DNA from: Sphingobium sp. OAS761
Lineage (GTDB): Bacteria; Pseudomonadota; Alphaproteobacteria; Sphingomonadales; Sphingomonadaceae
Length of the DNA stretch: 64,000 nt
Reading direction: 5' to 3'
Assembly: GCF_024168485.1 (NCBI RefSeq)
Contig: NZ_JALJVY010000009.1
Coordinates: forward strand, 164,016 to 228,015
Shown: positions 46,188-54,238 of the stretch, piece by piece
Layout: every line of letters begins with the position of its first letter
Position numbering within the stretch: position 1 is the stretch's first letter
Notes under the pieces: model-generated
Databases searched by the model: none
What the model was told of the DNA's origin: nothing
What the model saw: the letters and a program-made list of their open reading frames with translations, nothing else
Program-made: the position numbers and the translations under genes

Positions 46188-47158
46188 CCATGCTGCTGGG
46201 ACATGATGCCCATGCAACGATGCTCATCAATGCGGCGCGGGGCCGACGCATGCACCATGGCTGGATTCTCGCAGGCCCCAAGGGCATCGGCAAGGCCAGT
46301 TTCGCCCGCGCTTTGGCGATGCGCCTGCTTGCCGATGCCGCCGGACCACAGGTGGAGCATGATGGCCTGCCGGTGCCCGAAAACCACCCCGTCCGCCGCC
46401 TGATAGAGGCCGGTGCCCATCCGGACTATGCCGAGTTGTCGCCGATCGAAAAGGAGGGAGTGACGGCCCGCAACATCAGCGTGGATCAGGTTCGCGGCCT
46501 GCAACGGTTGACGCACTCCGCGCCGTCTCTCTCGTCCCGGCGGGTTGTAGTGATCGACAGCGCCGACGATCTGGAACGCGGCGCCGCCAACGCTTTACTC
46601 AAGACATTGGAAGAACCGCCGGCAGATATGCTGTTTCTGCTCGTCAGTCATGCGCCGGGCCGTTTGCTCCCAACAATCCGGTCGCGTTGCCGCACCTTGC
46701 GGTTCGATCCGCTGGACGATGCAGCGATGCGGACGGCCCTAAAAGCAACGGATTCGTCTATCGCGTCGTCCGAACTGGAAGCGCTGGTTCGCATTGGCGA
46801 CGGGTCGCCCGGAAGGGCGCTTCGATACGCGGGCCTCAACCTCTCCGAGATGGAACAGGCGCTCGCCGCACTGGCGGCGGAAGGGGATCTGGACAATCGG
46901 CAACGCCTCGCTCTGGCGAAAGCGCTTGCCTTGAAATCGGCACGTCCGCGCTATGAGGCGTTTCTCGAGCGCGCGCCGTCATTCATCGCGCAGGCAGCGC
47001 GCCACCGCGACGGGACCGCATTGAGGCAGGCCCTCGATTGCTGGGAAACGGCGCGTCATCTTGCCGCCGGTGCGCTAATCCTGTCGCTCGACCCGGCCGC
47101 GGTCGTTTTCGAACTGGCCGGTCATGTCGCGGCACTGGCACCAGGACATAAGGCCTGA
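46184..47158 (+). CDS. holB: DNA polymerase III subunit delta'
   Basis: A 324-residue clamp-loader subunit. Degenerate P-loop region GPKGIGKASFARAL, then ISVDQVRGLQRL, VVVIDSADDLERGAANALLKTLEEPP (with the SRC-like element seen as SRCRTLRF), characteristic of HolB. Translation is probably coupled to tmk. A ~40-bp gap separates it from metG. Confidence 0.93.
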   Translation: MTMLLGHDAHATMLINAARGRRMHHGWILAGPKGIGKASFARALAMRLLADAAGPQVEHDGLPVPENHPVRRLIEAGAHPDYAELSPIEKEGVTARNISVDQVRGLQRLTHSAPSLSSRRVVVIDSADDLERGAANALLKTLEEPPADMLFLLVSHAPGRLLPTIRSRCRTLRFDPLDDAAMRTALKATDSSIASSELEALVRIGDGSPGRALRYAGLNLSEMEQALAALAAEGDLDNRQRLALAKALALKSARPRYEAFLERAPSFIAQAARHRDGTALRQALDCWETARHLAAGALILSLDPAAVVFELAGHVAALAPGHKA

Positions 47159-47201
47159 AAAGCGTCTTTGCGCGGAAGCAAACTGCGGTTAGGGATGCCC
47201 C

Positions 47202-48755
47202 ATGTCTCAGCCTTACACCATCACCACGGCCATATCCTATCCCAACGGCCGCCCGCATATCGGCCATGCCTATGAAGTAATAGCAACCGATGCGTTCGCC
47301 CGGTTCCAGCGGATGATGGGACGAGACGTATTCTTCCAGACCGGCACGGACGAACACGGGCTGAAAATGGCGCAGACGGCCCGGGGGCGGGGCCTCGCAC
47401 CGGCTGAGCTTGCGGAAGAAATGTCAAGCTACTTCAAGGATATGAACGACAGTTTGAATATCAGTCATGATCGTTTCATCCGCACCAGCGAGCCGGATCA
47501 TCATGGTGCCAGTCAGGCCATCTGGCAGGCGATGCAGGACAATGGCGACCTGTATCTGGGCCGCTATGAAGGCTGGTATTCGGTACGCGACGAAGCCTTT
47601 TACGACGAAAAGGAAATTGTCGACGGGGAAGGCGGCATCAAGCTGTCGCCTCAGGGGACGCCGGTCGAATGGACCGTGGAGGAAAGCTGGTTCTTCCGCC
47701 TGTCGGCGTATCAAGACAGATTGCTGGCGCTTTACGCGGATCAGCCTGGCTTCATCCAGCCAGAAAGCCGTCGCAACGAGATAATGCGGTTCGTCGAAGG
47801 TGGCCTGAGCGACCTTAGCGTGTCCCGTACCAGCTTCGATTGGGGGGTGAAGGTCCCCGGCAGCGACGGCCATGTCATGTATGTGTGGGTCGATGCGCTG
47901 ACCAACTATCTGACGGGCTGCGGCTATCCCGATGATCTCGAGCGGATGGCGCGCTATTGGGCCGAAGGCGGTGACATCACGCATATAATCGGCAAGGATA
48001 TCGTTCGTTTTCATACGGTTTACTGGCCGGCTTTCCTGATGAGCGCCAAGTTGCCGCTGCCCCGGCAAGTCTTCGGCCATGGCTTTCTGCTCAATCGCGG
48101 CGAGAAGATGTCCAAGTCGCTCGGCAATGTCGCCGACCCGATGGAGCTGGCCGACCGGTTCGGCGTGGACCAGCTTCGCTATTTCCTGCTGTCAGAAGTC
48201 ACGTTCGGCAACGACGGCAGCTACAGCGCCGACGCGATCGTCGCGCGGTCCAACAGCGATCTTGCCAACAGCTTCGGCAATCTGGCGCAGCGCACCTTGA
48301 GCTTTATCGCCAAGAATCTTGCAGGCGCGCTTCCCGAGGCTGCCGCCCAGGATGTCGATACCGCCTTGAGCCATACGGTCGCGGATGCTGCTGAGGCCTT
48401 CCGCACAGCCATGGACGGCCTTGCCCCGTCGGTCGCGATCGAGAGCTGGCTACGCGCGGTTTTCGCCTGCAACGCCTACATTGATGCGCAAGCGCCCTGG
48501 ACCCTGCGCAAGACCGATCCCGCACGCATGGAGGCTGTGCTCGCCACCCTGTACGAGGCTATCGGTAATCTCGCGATCATGATCCAGCCGGTCATCCCGT
48601 CAAGTGCCGAGGCGCTGCTCGAACAGATGGGGATCGGATTGGCGAAACGGACCTATGACGTCATAGGGCAGGACTGGTATTCCGATCTGCGTGCATCGGG
48701 TTTCACGCTGGATGCGCCCAAGCCGCTTTTCCCGCGTCTCGATCTGGATACATGA
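47202..48755 (+). CDS. metG: Methionyl-tRNA synthetase
   Basis: Class I synthetase, 517 residues. HIGH motif at residues 19-22 (GRPHIGHAYEV) and KMSKS at 302-306 (GEKMSKSLGN). The C-terminus is an anticodon-binding helical domain; no zinc knuckle of the four-Cys type and no C-terminal tRNA-binding domain are visible, as in many alphaproteobacterial short forms. Sits between holB and tatD, a common arrangement. Confidence 0.96.
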   Translation: MSQPYTITTAISYPNGRPHIGHAYEVIATDAFARFQRMMGRDVFFQTGTDEHGLKMAQTARGRGLAPAELAEEMSSYFKDMNDSLNISHDRFIRTSEPDHHGASQAIWQAMQDNGDLYLGRYEGWYSVRDEAFYDEKEIVDGEGGIKLSPQGTPVEWTVEESWFFRLSAYQDRLLALYADQPGFIQPESRRNEIMRFVEGGLSDLSVSRTSFDWGVKVPGSDGHVMYVWVDALTNYLTGCGYPDDLERMARYWAEGGDITHIIGKDIVRFHTVYWPAFLMSAKLPLPRQVFGHGFLLNRGEKMSKSLGNVADPMELADRFGVDQLRYFLLSEVTFGNDGSYSADAIVARSNSDLANSFGNLAQRTLSFIAKNLAGALPEAAAQDVDTALSHTVADAAEAFRTAMDGLAPSVAIESWLRAVFACNAYIDAQAPWTLRKTDPARMEAVLATLYEAIGNLAIMIQPVIPSSAEALLEQMGIGLAKRTYDVIGQDWYSDLRASGFTLDAPKPLFPRLDLDT

Positions 48756-48759
48756 CGTC

Positions 48760-49533
48760 ATGCTGATCGATAGTCATTGCCACTTGAATTACAAAGGCCT
48801 GGTGGAAGATCAGCTGAATATACTCGAACGCGCCCGGCAACGGGGCATCGGGCTTATGCTCAATATCGCCACGCGCGAAAGCGAGTGGGACGCGGTACTG
48901 GACACTGCGGTCCGGGAGCCTGACGTGTGGGCAACTGTGGGAATCCACCCCCATGAAGCGGACGATCATCCGCATATCGACACCGCAAAGCTCATCCAGT
49001 GGGCCACCCATCCTCGTGTCGTGGGGATCGGCGAGACCGGCCTCGATTATTATTATGACCATAGCGACCGCCAGCGCCAGCAACGCAGCTTTCGCGCCCA
49101 CATTGCGGCCGCACGCGATACCGGCCTGCCGGTGATCGTGCATACGCGCGATGCGGAGCAGGACACGCTGGCCATCATGCGCGAAGAAATGGAGAAGGGC
49201 GCCTATAGCGGCGTGATTCACTGTTTCACCGCCAGCGGCGCCTTTGCCGACGCCGCGCTGGACCTGGGCTTATATATCAGCCTGTCCGGCATCGTGACCT
49301 TCAAGAGTGCGCGAGACCTCCAGGAAACCGCGGCGCGGCTTCCGCTGGACCGTCTGCTGGTCGAAACCGATTCACCCTTTCTGGCACCGGTGCCGCATCG
49401 GGGGAAATCCTGTGAGCCCGCCTATGTTGCCGACACGGCGGCGTTCCTCGCCGACCTGCGGGGCGAAACGCTGGAGGATCTGGCGGCCGCGACCACCGCC
49501 AATTTCCATGCGCTGTTCGCCAAGGCCGCATGA
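48760..49533 (+). CDS. tatD: TatD family deoxyribonuclease/metal-dependent hydrolase
   Basis: A 257-residue TIM-barrel hydrolase. Metal ligands: DSHCHL at the N-terminus, GIGETGLDYYYD, IVHTRDAEQD and HCFTASG, with ETDSPFLAPVPHRGK near the end. Family members are 3'-5' DNA exonucleases. Start 4 bases after metG; ends overlapping the next gene by 4 bases. Confidence 0.93.
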   Translation: MLIDSHCHLNYKGLVEDQLNILERARQRGIGLMLNIATRESEWDAVLDTAVREPDVWATVGIHPHEADDHPHIDTAKLIQWATHPRVVGIGETGLDYYYDHSDRQRQQRSFRAHIAAARDTGLPVIVHTRDAEQDTLAIMREEMEKGAYSGVIHCFTASGAFADAALDLGLYISLSGIVTFKSARDLQETAARLPLDRLLVETDSPFLAPVPHRGKSCEPAYVADTAAFLADLRGETLEDLAAATTANFHALFAKAA

Positions 49534-50318
49534 GTTTCAAGGTGACGATCCTGGGCAGCGGCACCTCATCGGGCGTGCCCAGGATCGGCAATGACTGGGG
49601 TGCATGCGACCCGGCCGAACCGAAGAACCGACGCACACGGGTGTCGATTCTGGTCGAGAGTTCGACGACGCGGATCCTGGTCGACACATCGCCGGACATG
49701 CGTGCGCAATTGCTGGCGGCGGATGTGATCCATATCGATGCAATCCTGTGGACGCACGATCACGCGGATCATAGCCACGGACTGGACGACGTAAGGCAAC
49801 TCTACCACTACCGCCGCGCGCCTTTGCCCGGATATGCACGTGCGGAAACGCTGAAGCATTTGCAAGACCGGTTCGCCTATGCGTTCGAGGGGCGGAACGG
49901 GTATCATCCGACCATTGCTGGCCAAGTCCTGCCGGACACACTGCGCATCGGCGACATAGACATTGCCAGTGTCGATCAACCGCATGGCGAAATATGGTCG
50001 ACCGGCTTCCGTTTCGTGCATTCGGGCCGTTCGATCGGCTATGCGACCGATTTTCACGAGATTACTCCGGCCATGCTGGCTCTCTATGACCGACTGGACA
50101 TATGGGTCGTCGACGCCCTGCGCGAAAAGCCCCATCCAACCCATCCGCACCTAGCCATGACGCTGGGTGGTATAGCCGCGGTCCGGCCGGGTCGGGCCAT
50201 CCTGACCCATATGGATCAGAGCATGGATTATGCGTCGCTTTGCGACAGCCTGCCCAACGGAGTCGAACCGGGCTATGATGGGCTGGTCATTGACCTTGCA
50301 ACGATCGGCGACGCGTGA
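49530..50318 (+). CDS. Metallo-beta-lactamase-fold hydrolase, PhnP-like
   Basis: A 262-residue MBL-fold protein. Zinc site THDHADHSHGL (HxHxDH), with further ligands expected in YATDFHEI and THMDQSM. It begins LGSGTSSGVPRIG, typical of the PhnP/YcbX-like branch that includes phosphodiesterases. No phosphonate genes are nearby, so the substrate is unknown; position after tatD is conserved in related bacteria as far as I recall. Confidence 0.88.
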   Translation: MSFKVTILGSGTSSGVPRIGNDWGACDPAEPKNRRTRVSILVESSTTRILVDTSPDMRAQLLAADVIHIDAILWTHDHADHSHGLDDVRQLYHYRRAPLPGYARAETLKHLQDRFAYAFEGRNGYHPTIAGQVLPDTLRIGDIDIASVDQPHGEIWSTGFRFVHSGRSIGYATDFHEITPAMLALYDRLDIWVVDALREKPHPTHPHLAMTLGGIAAVRPGRAILTHMDQSMDYASLCDSLPNGVEPGYDGLVIDLATIGDA

Positions 50319-50944
50319 TGGACGGGGATGGGGCAGCATCGGCGATTTGGTACCTTCTCGCCATGGTGCTCGTGGGATCAGCGCTGGTGGCCAGGCGCCT
50401 GCCAATCAGCAGCATCTTGCGGCTTGCTCTGGTCTGGGTCGCCATATTTGCGGGACTTCTGGGGTTGCTAAAGCTTGCGCAGGGGCAGGGTTATCTGACC
50501 GGGCGCTGGGCGGAGCAGGGGGGGGCGTCCGCTGATAACGGAACCATGATGTCGCTTCCGCCTGTCCGGGCGGAAGGGCAGAGCATACACATCGCACAGG
50601 CTCCCGATGGCCATTACTGGGTGGAAGGGACCATCAACGGAACGCCGGCACGGTTTCTGATTGACAGTGGTGCGACCTTCACCGCCTTGTCCGAAAACAC
50701 GGCCCGCATCGCTGGCCTGAATTTCGATATCGGGGAACCTGGCATCATTATCAATACGGCGAACGGGCAGGTGCAGGCGCGACGTTCCAATGTCGCGACC
50801 CTGGCGATAGGCCCGGTGCAGACGAGCGATCTGCCCGTCGTCGTGTCGCCCGCGTTCGGGGAGGTCAATGTGATCGGCATGAACATGCTGTCGCGGCTGA
50901 ACAGCTGGGGCGTACGCGACGGCGACATGGTCTTGACGCCATGA
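50315..50944 (+). CDS. Membrane-anchored retropepsin-like aspartic protease
   Basis: About 209 residues: two N-terminal membrane helices (roughly 10-27 and 35-54), then a single retropepsin-like domain with active-site motif FLIDSGATFTALS and a second conserved element VIGMNMLSRL. One DSG motif per chain implies action as a dimer, as in viral proteases. GTG at 50315 gives a 4-base overlap with the MBL gene; ATG at 50318 is also possible. Substrates unknown. Confidence 0.85.
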   Translation: MMDGDGAASAIWYLLAMVLVGSALVARRLPISSILRLALVWVAIFAGLLGLLKLAQGQGYLTGRWAEQGGASADNGTMMSLPPVRAEGQSIHIAQAPDGHYWVEGTINGTPARFLIDSGATFTALSENTARIAGLNFDIGEPGIIINTANGQVQARRSNVATLAIGPVQTSDLPVVVSPAFGEVNVIGMNMLSRLNSWGVRDGDMVLTP

Positions 50945-52227
50945 CGCCACCGCCCAGCCAAAAGGACCGCCTGAAAGCCATATTGGGCGGGTCCACCGGC
51001 AATCTTGTCGAATGGTATGACTGGTATGCTTATTCGGCCTTCACCCTCTATTTCGCTCCCCATTTCTTTCCGAGCGAGGATCGCACCGCCCAGTTGTTGA
51101 GCGCAGCCGGCATATTCGCAGTCGGTTTCCTGATGCGGCCCATCGGTGCATGGTTGATGGGAATCTACGCCGACAGCCGGGGGAGGAAAAGCGGGCTCAC
51201 GCTGTCCGTCTTGCTGATGTGCGCCGGATCTCTGCTGATCGCGGTCACGCCGGGCTATGAAACGATCGGTGTCGCCGCACCGTTGCTGCTGGTGCTCGCC
51301 CGGCTGATGCAGGGCCTGTCGATCGGTGGCGAATATGGCGCCAGTGCTACCTATCTGTCGGAAATGGCCGGTCGCAACCGGCGTGGATTCTTCTCCAGCT
51401 TTCAATATGTGACGTTGATCGCCGGGCAACTCGTGGCAATCTGCGTGCTGCTTGTCCTTCAGGCCGTGTTGACCACCGCACAGCTGGACGCGTGGGGCTG
51501 GCGTATTCCCTTCTTCATCGGCGGGCTGCTGGCCGTCATTGTTTTCTGGTTGCGGCGCGGTCTTGCCGAAACGCAGAGCTTTGTCGTCGCCCGCGCTGCG
51601 CATGCGCCCAAATCCGGCTTTATCGAACTGATGGCAAGGCATCCGCGCGAAACGTTGACGGTCATGCTGTTGACCGCAGGCGGGACCATCGCGTTCTACG
51701 CCTATTCCATATACATGCAGAAGTTCCTGGTGAATACCAGCGGCCTGAGCCGTGTTCTCGCGTCGCAAATCAATGCGGTAACGCTGTTTCTTTTCATGCT
51801 CTTGCAACCGTTGGCCGGCGCATTGTCCGATCGCATAGGGCGAAAGCCGCTCATGATCGGTTTCGGTACGCTGGGCATGATCTGCACCTATCCGATCTTC
51901 GCGACGCTGGCGGTTACGAAGGACCCGATCGTGGCCGGGCTGCTGGTTATGGCGGGTCTGGTCATCGTGACCGGCTACACGTCGATCAATGCGGTGGTGA
52001 AGGCCGAGTTGTTTCCGGCCCATATCCGCGCCCTTGGCGTCGCGCTGCCTTACGCGCTTGCCAACACCTTGTTCGGCGGCACGGCGGAGTTCGTGGCGCT
52101 CGGCCTGAAACAGGCTGGGCTCGAGTCCGCATTTTATATCTATGTTACCGTGATGATCGGCATCTCTCTCATCGTATATATCCGGATGAAGGATACGGCC
52201 CGACACAGCCTGATCCTGGAAGACTGA
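50941..52227 (+). CDS. MFS metabolite:H+ symporter, KgtP-like
   Basis: A 428-residue transporter with about 12 membrane helices. GNLVEWYDWYAYSAF at the N-terminus, the MFS loop motif GIYADSRGRKSGL between helices 2 and 3, RLMQGLSIGGEYGAS and SDRIGRKPLMI are typical of the metabolite:H+ symporter family (alpha-ketoglutarate, proline/betaine, citrate carriers). The substrate cannot be fixed. Starts with ATGA overlap on the retropepsin gene. Confidence 0.88.
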   Translation: MTPPPSQKDRLKAILGGSTGNLVEWYDWYAYSAFTLYFAPHFFPSEDRTAQLLSAAGIFAVGFLMRPIGAWLMGIYADSRGRKSGLTLSVLLMCAGSLLIAVTPGYETIGVAAPLLLVLARLMQGLSIGGEYGASATYLSEMAGRNRRGFFSSFQYVTLIAGQLVAICVLLVLQAVLTTAQLDAWGWRIPFFIGGLLAVIVFWLRRGLAETQSFVVARAAHAPKSGFIELMARHPRETLTVMLLTAGGTIAFYAYSIYMQKFLVNTSGLSRVLASQINAVTLFLFMLLQPLAGALSDRIGRKPLMIGFGTLGMICTYPIFATLAVTKDPIVAGLLVMAGLVIVTGYTSINAVVKAELFPAHIRALGVALPYALANTLFGGTAEFVALGLKQAGLESAFYIYVTVMIGISLIVYIRMKDTARHSLILED

Positions 52228-52264
52228 GACGAAAAGGGACAGGCGCTCTAAATTGTAGTTTAAC

Positions 52265-52278
52265 ATAATATATATTAT
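52265..52278. promoter_or_regulatory. AT-rich palindrome upstream of mazG
   Basis: ATAATATATATTAT is a perfect 14-nt palindrome in an AT-rich island between the MFS gene and mazG (77 bases before the mazG start). It may be a promoter -10 region or protein-binding site. Confidence 0.35.
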
Positions 52279-52354
52279 CGAACCAGAATATCATAGCACT
52301 GCGTTGCCCGGTCGTCTCTCCATCGATCATTAGTCCCACCATTCGGAAGCCGTC

Positions 52355-53134
52355 ATGTCTACTGCCAGTTCCACCGACATCATGCCGCTCGCGAGAGTAA
52401 TGGCCAGATTGCGCGATCCAGACTCCGGATGTCCGTGGGACATCGCGCAAGATTTCGCATCGATCGCGCCCTATACGATCGAGGAAGCTTATGAGGTAGC
52501 GGACGCTATCGCGCGCGACGACATGTCCGCTCTCAAAGAGGAACTGGGCGACTTGCTGCTACAGGTCGTGTTCCATAGCCGTATGGCCGAACAGGCCGGG
52601 CATTTCCGCTTGCAAGATGTCGTGGACGCCATCACCGCCAAGATGATCCGGCGGCATCCGCATATATTCGGCAACGGTGGATGCCGGGAGGACGGGCATG
52701 CCCAGTGGGAAGCCATCAAGGCCGTCGAGCGTGCCGAAAAAGACCCGGACCGCAGTGCTTTGGCCGGTGTGGCGATCGCCCTGCCCGCGCTGCTCCGCGC
52801 GGAAAAGCTGCAAAAGCGCGCTGCGCGCATGGGATTTGACTGGCCGGACCTGAACGGCGTCATGGACAAGATCGCCGAAGAGATCGATGAAGTGCGCGAT
52901 GCGACGACATCAGCCGAACAAGAAGAAGAAGTAGGCGACCTTCTCTTCGCGGTCGTCAACCTGGCACGGCACATGAAGATCAATCCGGAAAAAGCTCTTC
53001 ATGAGGCAAACAGGAAATTCGACCGCCGGTTTCGATCCATGGAATCGCTTGCCGGCGATGATTTTGCCGCCCTGCCCCTGGAAGACAAGGAAGCCTTGTG
53101 GAAGCAGGTGAAGCGCACCGGTCAGCAAAGCTGA
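52355..53134 (+). CDS. mazG: Nucleoside triphosphate pyrophosphohydrolase MazG
   Basis: A 259-residue enzyme with two MazG repeats, hydrolysing NTPs/dNTPs to monophosphates and PPi. First repeat: LRDPDSGCPWD, YTIEEAYEVADAI, LKEELGDLLLQVVFHSRMAE. Second: KIAEEIDEVRDAT and EEEVGDLLFAVVNLARH, carrying EExxE and ExxD metal ligands. C-terminal KFDRRFRSME is conserved. It is preceded by the AT-rich promoter-like region and faces the flagellin gene tail to tail. Confidence 0.94.
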   Translation: MSTASSTDIMPLARVMARLRDPDSGCPWDIAQDFASIAPYTIEEAYEVADAIARDDMSALKEELGDLLLQVVFHSRMAEQAGHFRLQDVVDAITAKMIRRHPHIFGNGGCREDGHAQWEAIKAVERAEKDPDRSALAGVAIALPALLRAEKLQKRAARMGFDWPDLNGVMDKIAEEIDEVRDATTSAEQEEEVGDLLFAVVNLARHMKINPEKALHEANRKFDRRFRSMESLAGDDFAALPLEDKEALWKQVKRTGQQS

Positions 53135-53179
53135 GCGACGCGCCTCCCCCGTCTCATTATTCCTTATCCTCGCTTAGGA

Positions 53180-54019
53180 TCAGGAGCCAATCAGCTTCAT
53201 GACGCCCTGCTGGCTCTGATTGGCCTGCGCCAACATTGCGGTTGAGGCCTGGCTCAATATCTGTGCCTTCGCGAGCATGGTCGTCTCGTTGGAGAAATCC
53301 GCGTCTTCGATGCGGCTGCGCGAATCCGTCAGACTGAGTATCTGGGTCGACAGATTGTTGACCACGGATTCCAGCCGGTTTTCCATCGCGCCGAAATTAC
53401 TGCGCGACGACGATATGGTAGATAGTGCGTCGTCAAATTTCGCAAGATCGGCGCTGCTGAAGGCCCCGGCGGTCGGATCGATCACGGAACCACCAGCCGA
53501 TACTATGGCGGTAAGCGTTGCGTCGCCGAGCAGGTCGTCGAGCGTAATAGATAGTTGGTCGGCAGCGTTGGCGCCAGCCTGTATCCCGATCGAAGCAACC
53601 GAACCGTCGAACAATTTGGCGCCGTTGAAGCTGCTGTTGGTGAGTTGATCGTTGATCTGGACAGCGAGCTGATCCATTTCCGTCTTGATCGCGGATTTCG
53701 CATCAGCGTCGTTGGTGCCGTTAAGCGCCTGCACCGTCAGTTCGCGCATCCGCTGCAACATGTTGGTGACTTCACCCAGTGCACCATCGGCGGTTTGCGC
53801 CAGCGAAATGCCGTCATTCGCGTTACGGATGCCCTGCGTCATTCCCCGGATCTGCGACGTCATCATCGTCGAGATACCAAGACCGGCGGCATCGTCTTTC
53901 GCGGAATTGATGCGCTTGCCGGTCGACAGACGTTCCATCGCCTTGCCAAGCATGGCGGATGCGGAGTTCGAGGCATTTGTCGTCCGCAACGCGGCCGAAT
54001 TGGTTCCGACGACAGTCAT
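53180..54019 (-). CDS. Flagellin
   Basis: A 279-residue flagellar filament protein consisting of the conserved N-terminal D0/D1 (NSAALRTTNASNSASAMLGK, LSTGKRINSAKDDAAGLGI, MTQGIRNANDGISLAQTADG) and C-terminal D1/D0 (NRLESVVNNL, SRIEDADFSNETTMLAK, ending QQGVMKLIGS) with only a short variable middle, as in many alphaproteobacteria. No signal peptide, consistent with type III export. ATG at 54019 has GGAAGGGG five bases upstream; the longer ATG at 54064 is unlikely. No other flagellar genes lie within the window on either side. Confidence 0.95.
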   Translation of the reverse strand: MTVVGTNSAALRTTNASNSASAMLGKAMERLSTGKRINSAKDDAAGLGISTMMTSQIRGMTQGIRNANDGISLAQTADGALGEVTNMLQRMRELTVQALNGTNDADAKSAIKTEMDQLAVQINDQLTNSSFNGAKLFDGSVASIGIQAGANAADQLSITLDDLLGDATLTAIVSAGGSVIDPTAGAFSSADLAKFDDALSTISSSRSNFGAMENRLESVVNNLSTQILSLTDSRSRIEDADFSNETTMLAKAQILSQASTAMLAQANQSQQGVMKLIGS

Positions 54020-54084
54020 AGAGTCCCCTTCCATGAACCATGTTCGATTGACCGAGACCACCATGTCCGGCCTTCACAGGAGCC

Positions 54085-54111
54085 AGAACGGCATCCTTCC
54101 AACGAGCTTTA
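54085..54111 (-). promoter_or_regulatory. Candidate sigma-28 (FliA) promoter for flagellin
   Basis: On the minus strand TAAAGCTC (54111-54104), an 11-base spacer, then GCCGTTCT (54092-54085). The conserved cores TAAAG and GCCG and the spacing match the sigma-28 consensus; the outer halves do not fully match. It would give a leader of roughly 60 bases. Confidence 0.5.
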
Positions 54112-54140
54112 GAGATGTTGCGGAAAAAGGTTAGCGACCA

Positions 54141-54187
54141 GGTAACGGTGATGCATAACATATTGAAATATATATCATAACGTTACC
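54141..54187. repeat. Inverted repeat enclosing an AT-rich block upstream of flagellin
   Basis: GGTAACG (54141-54147) and CGTTACC (54181-54187) flank 33 AT-rich bases. It lies between mutL and the flagellin promoter. Possible regulator site or loop; role unknown. Confidence 0.4.
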
Positions 54188-54238
54188 CAGTCGGACCGCA
54201 TCGTGCATTCGGAAATGCTAGGGGGCCGGGAGGCCCGG

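Noticed and set aside
47159..47201. T-box or other leader upstream of metG
   Set aside because: Only about 40 bases separate holB and metG, too short for such a leader.
50614..52266. 550-codon antisense frame opposite the MFS and retropepsin genes
   Set aside because: Gln/His/Arg-rich shadow spanning two clear genes.
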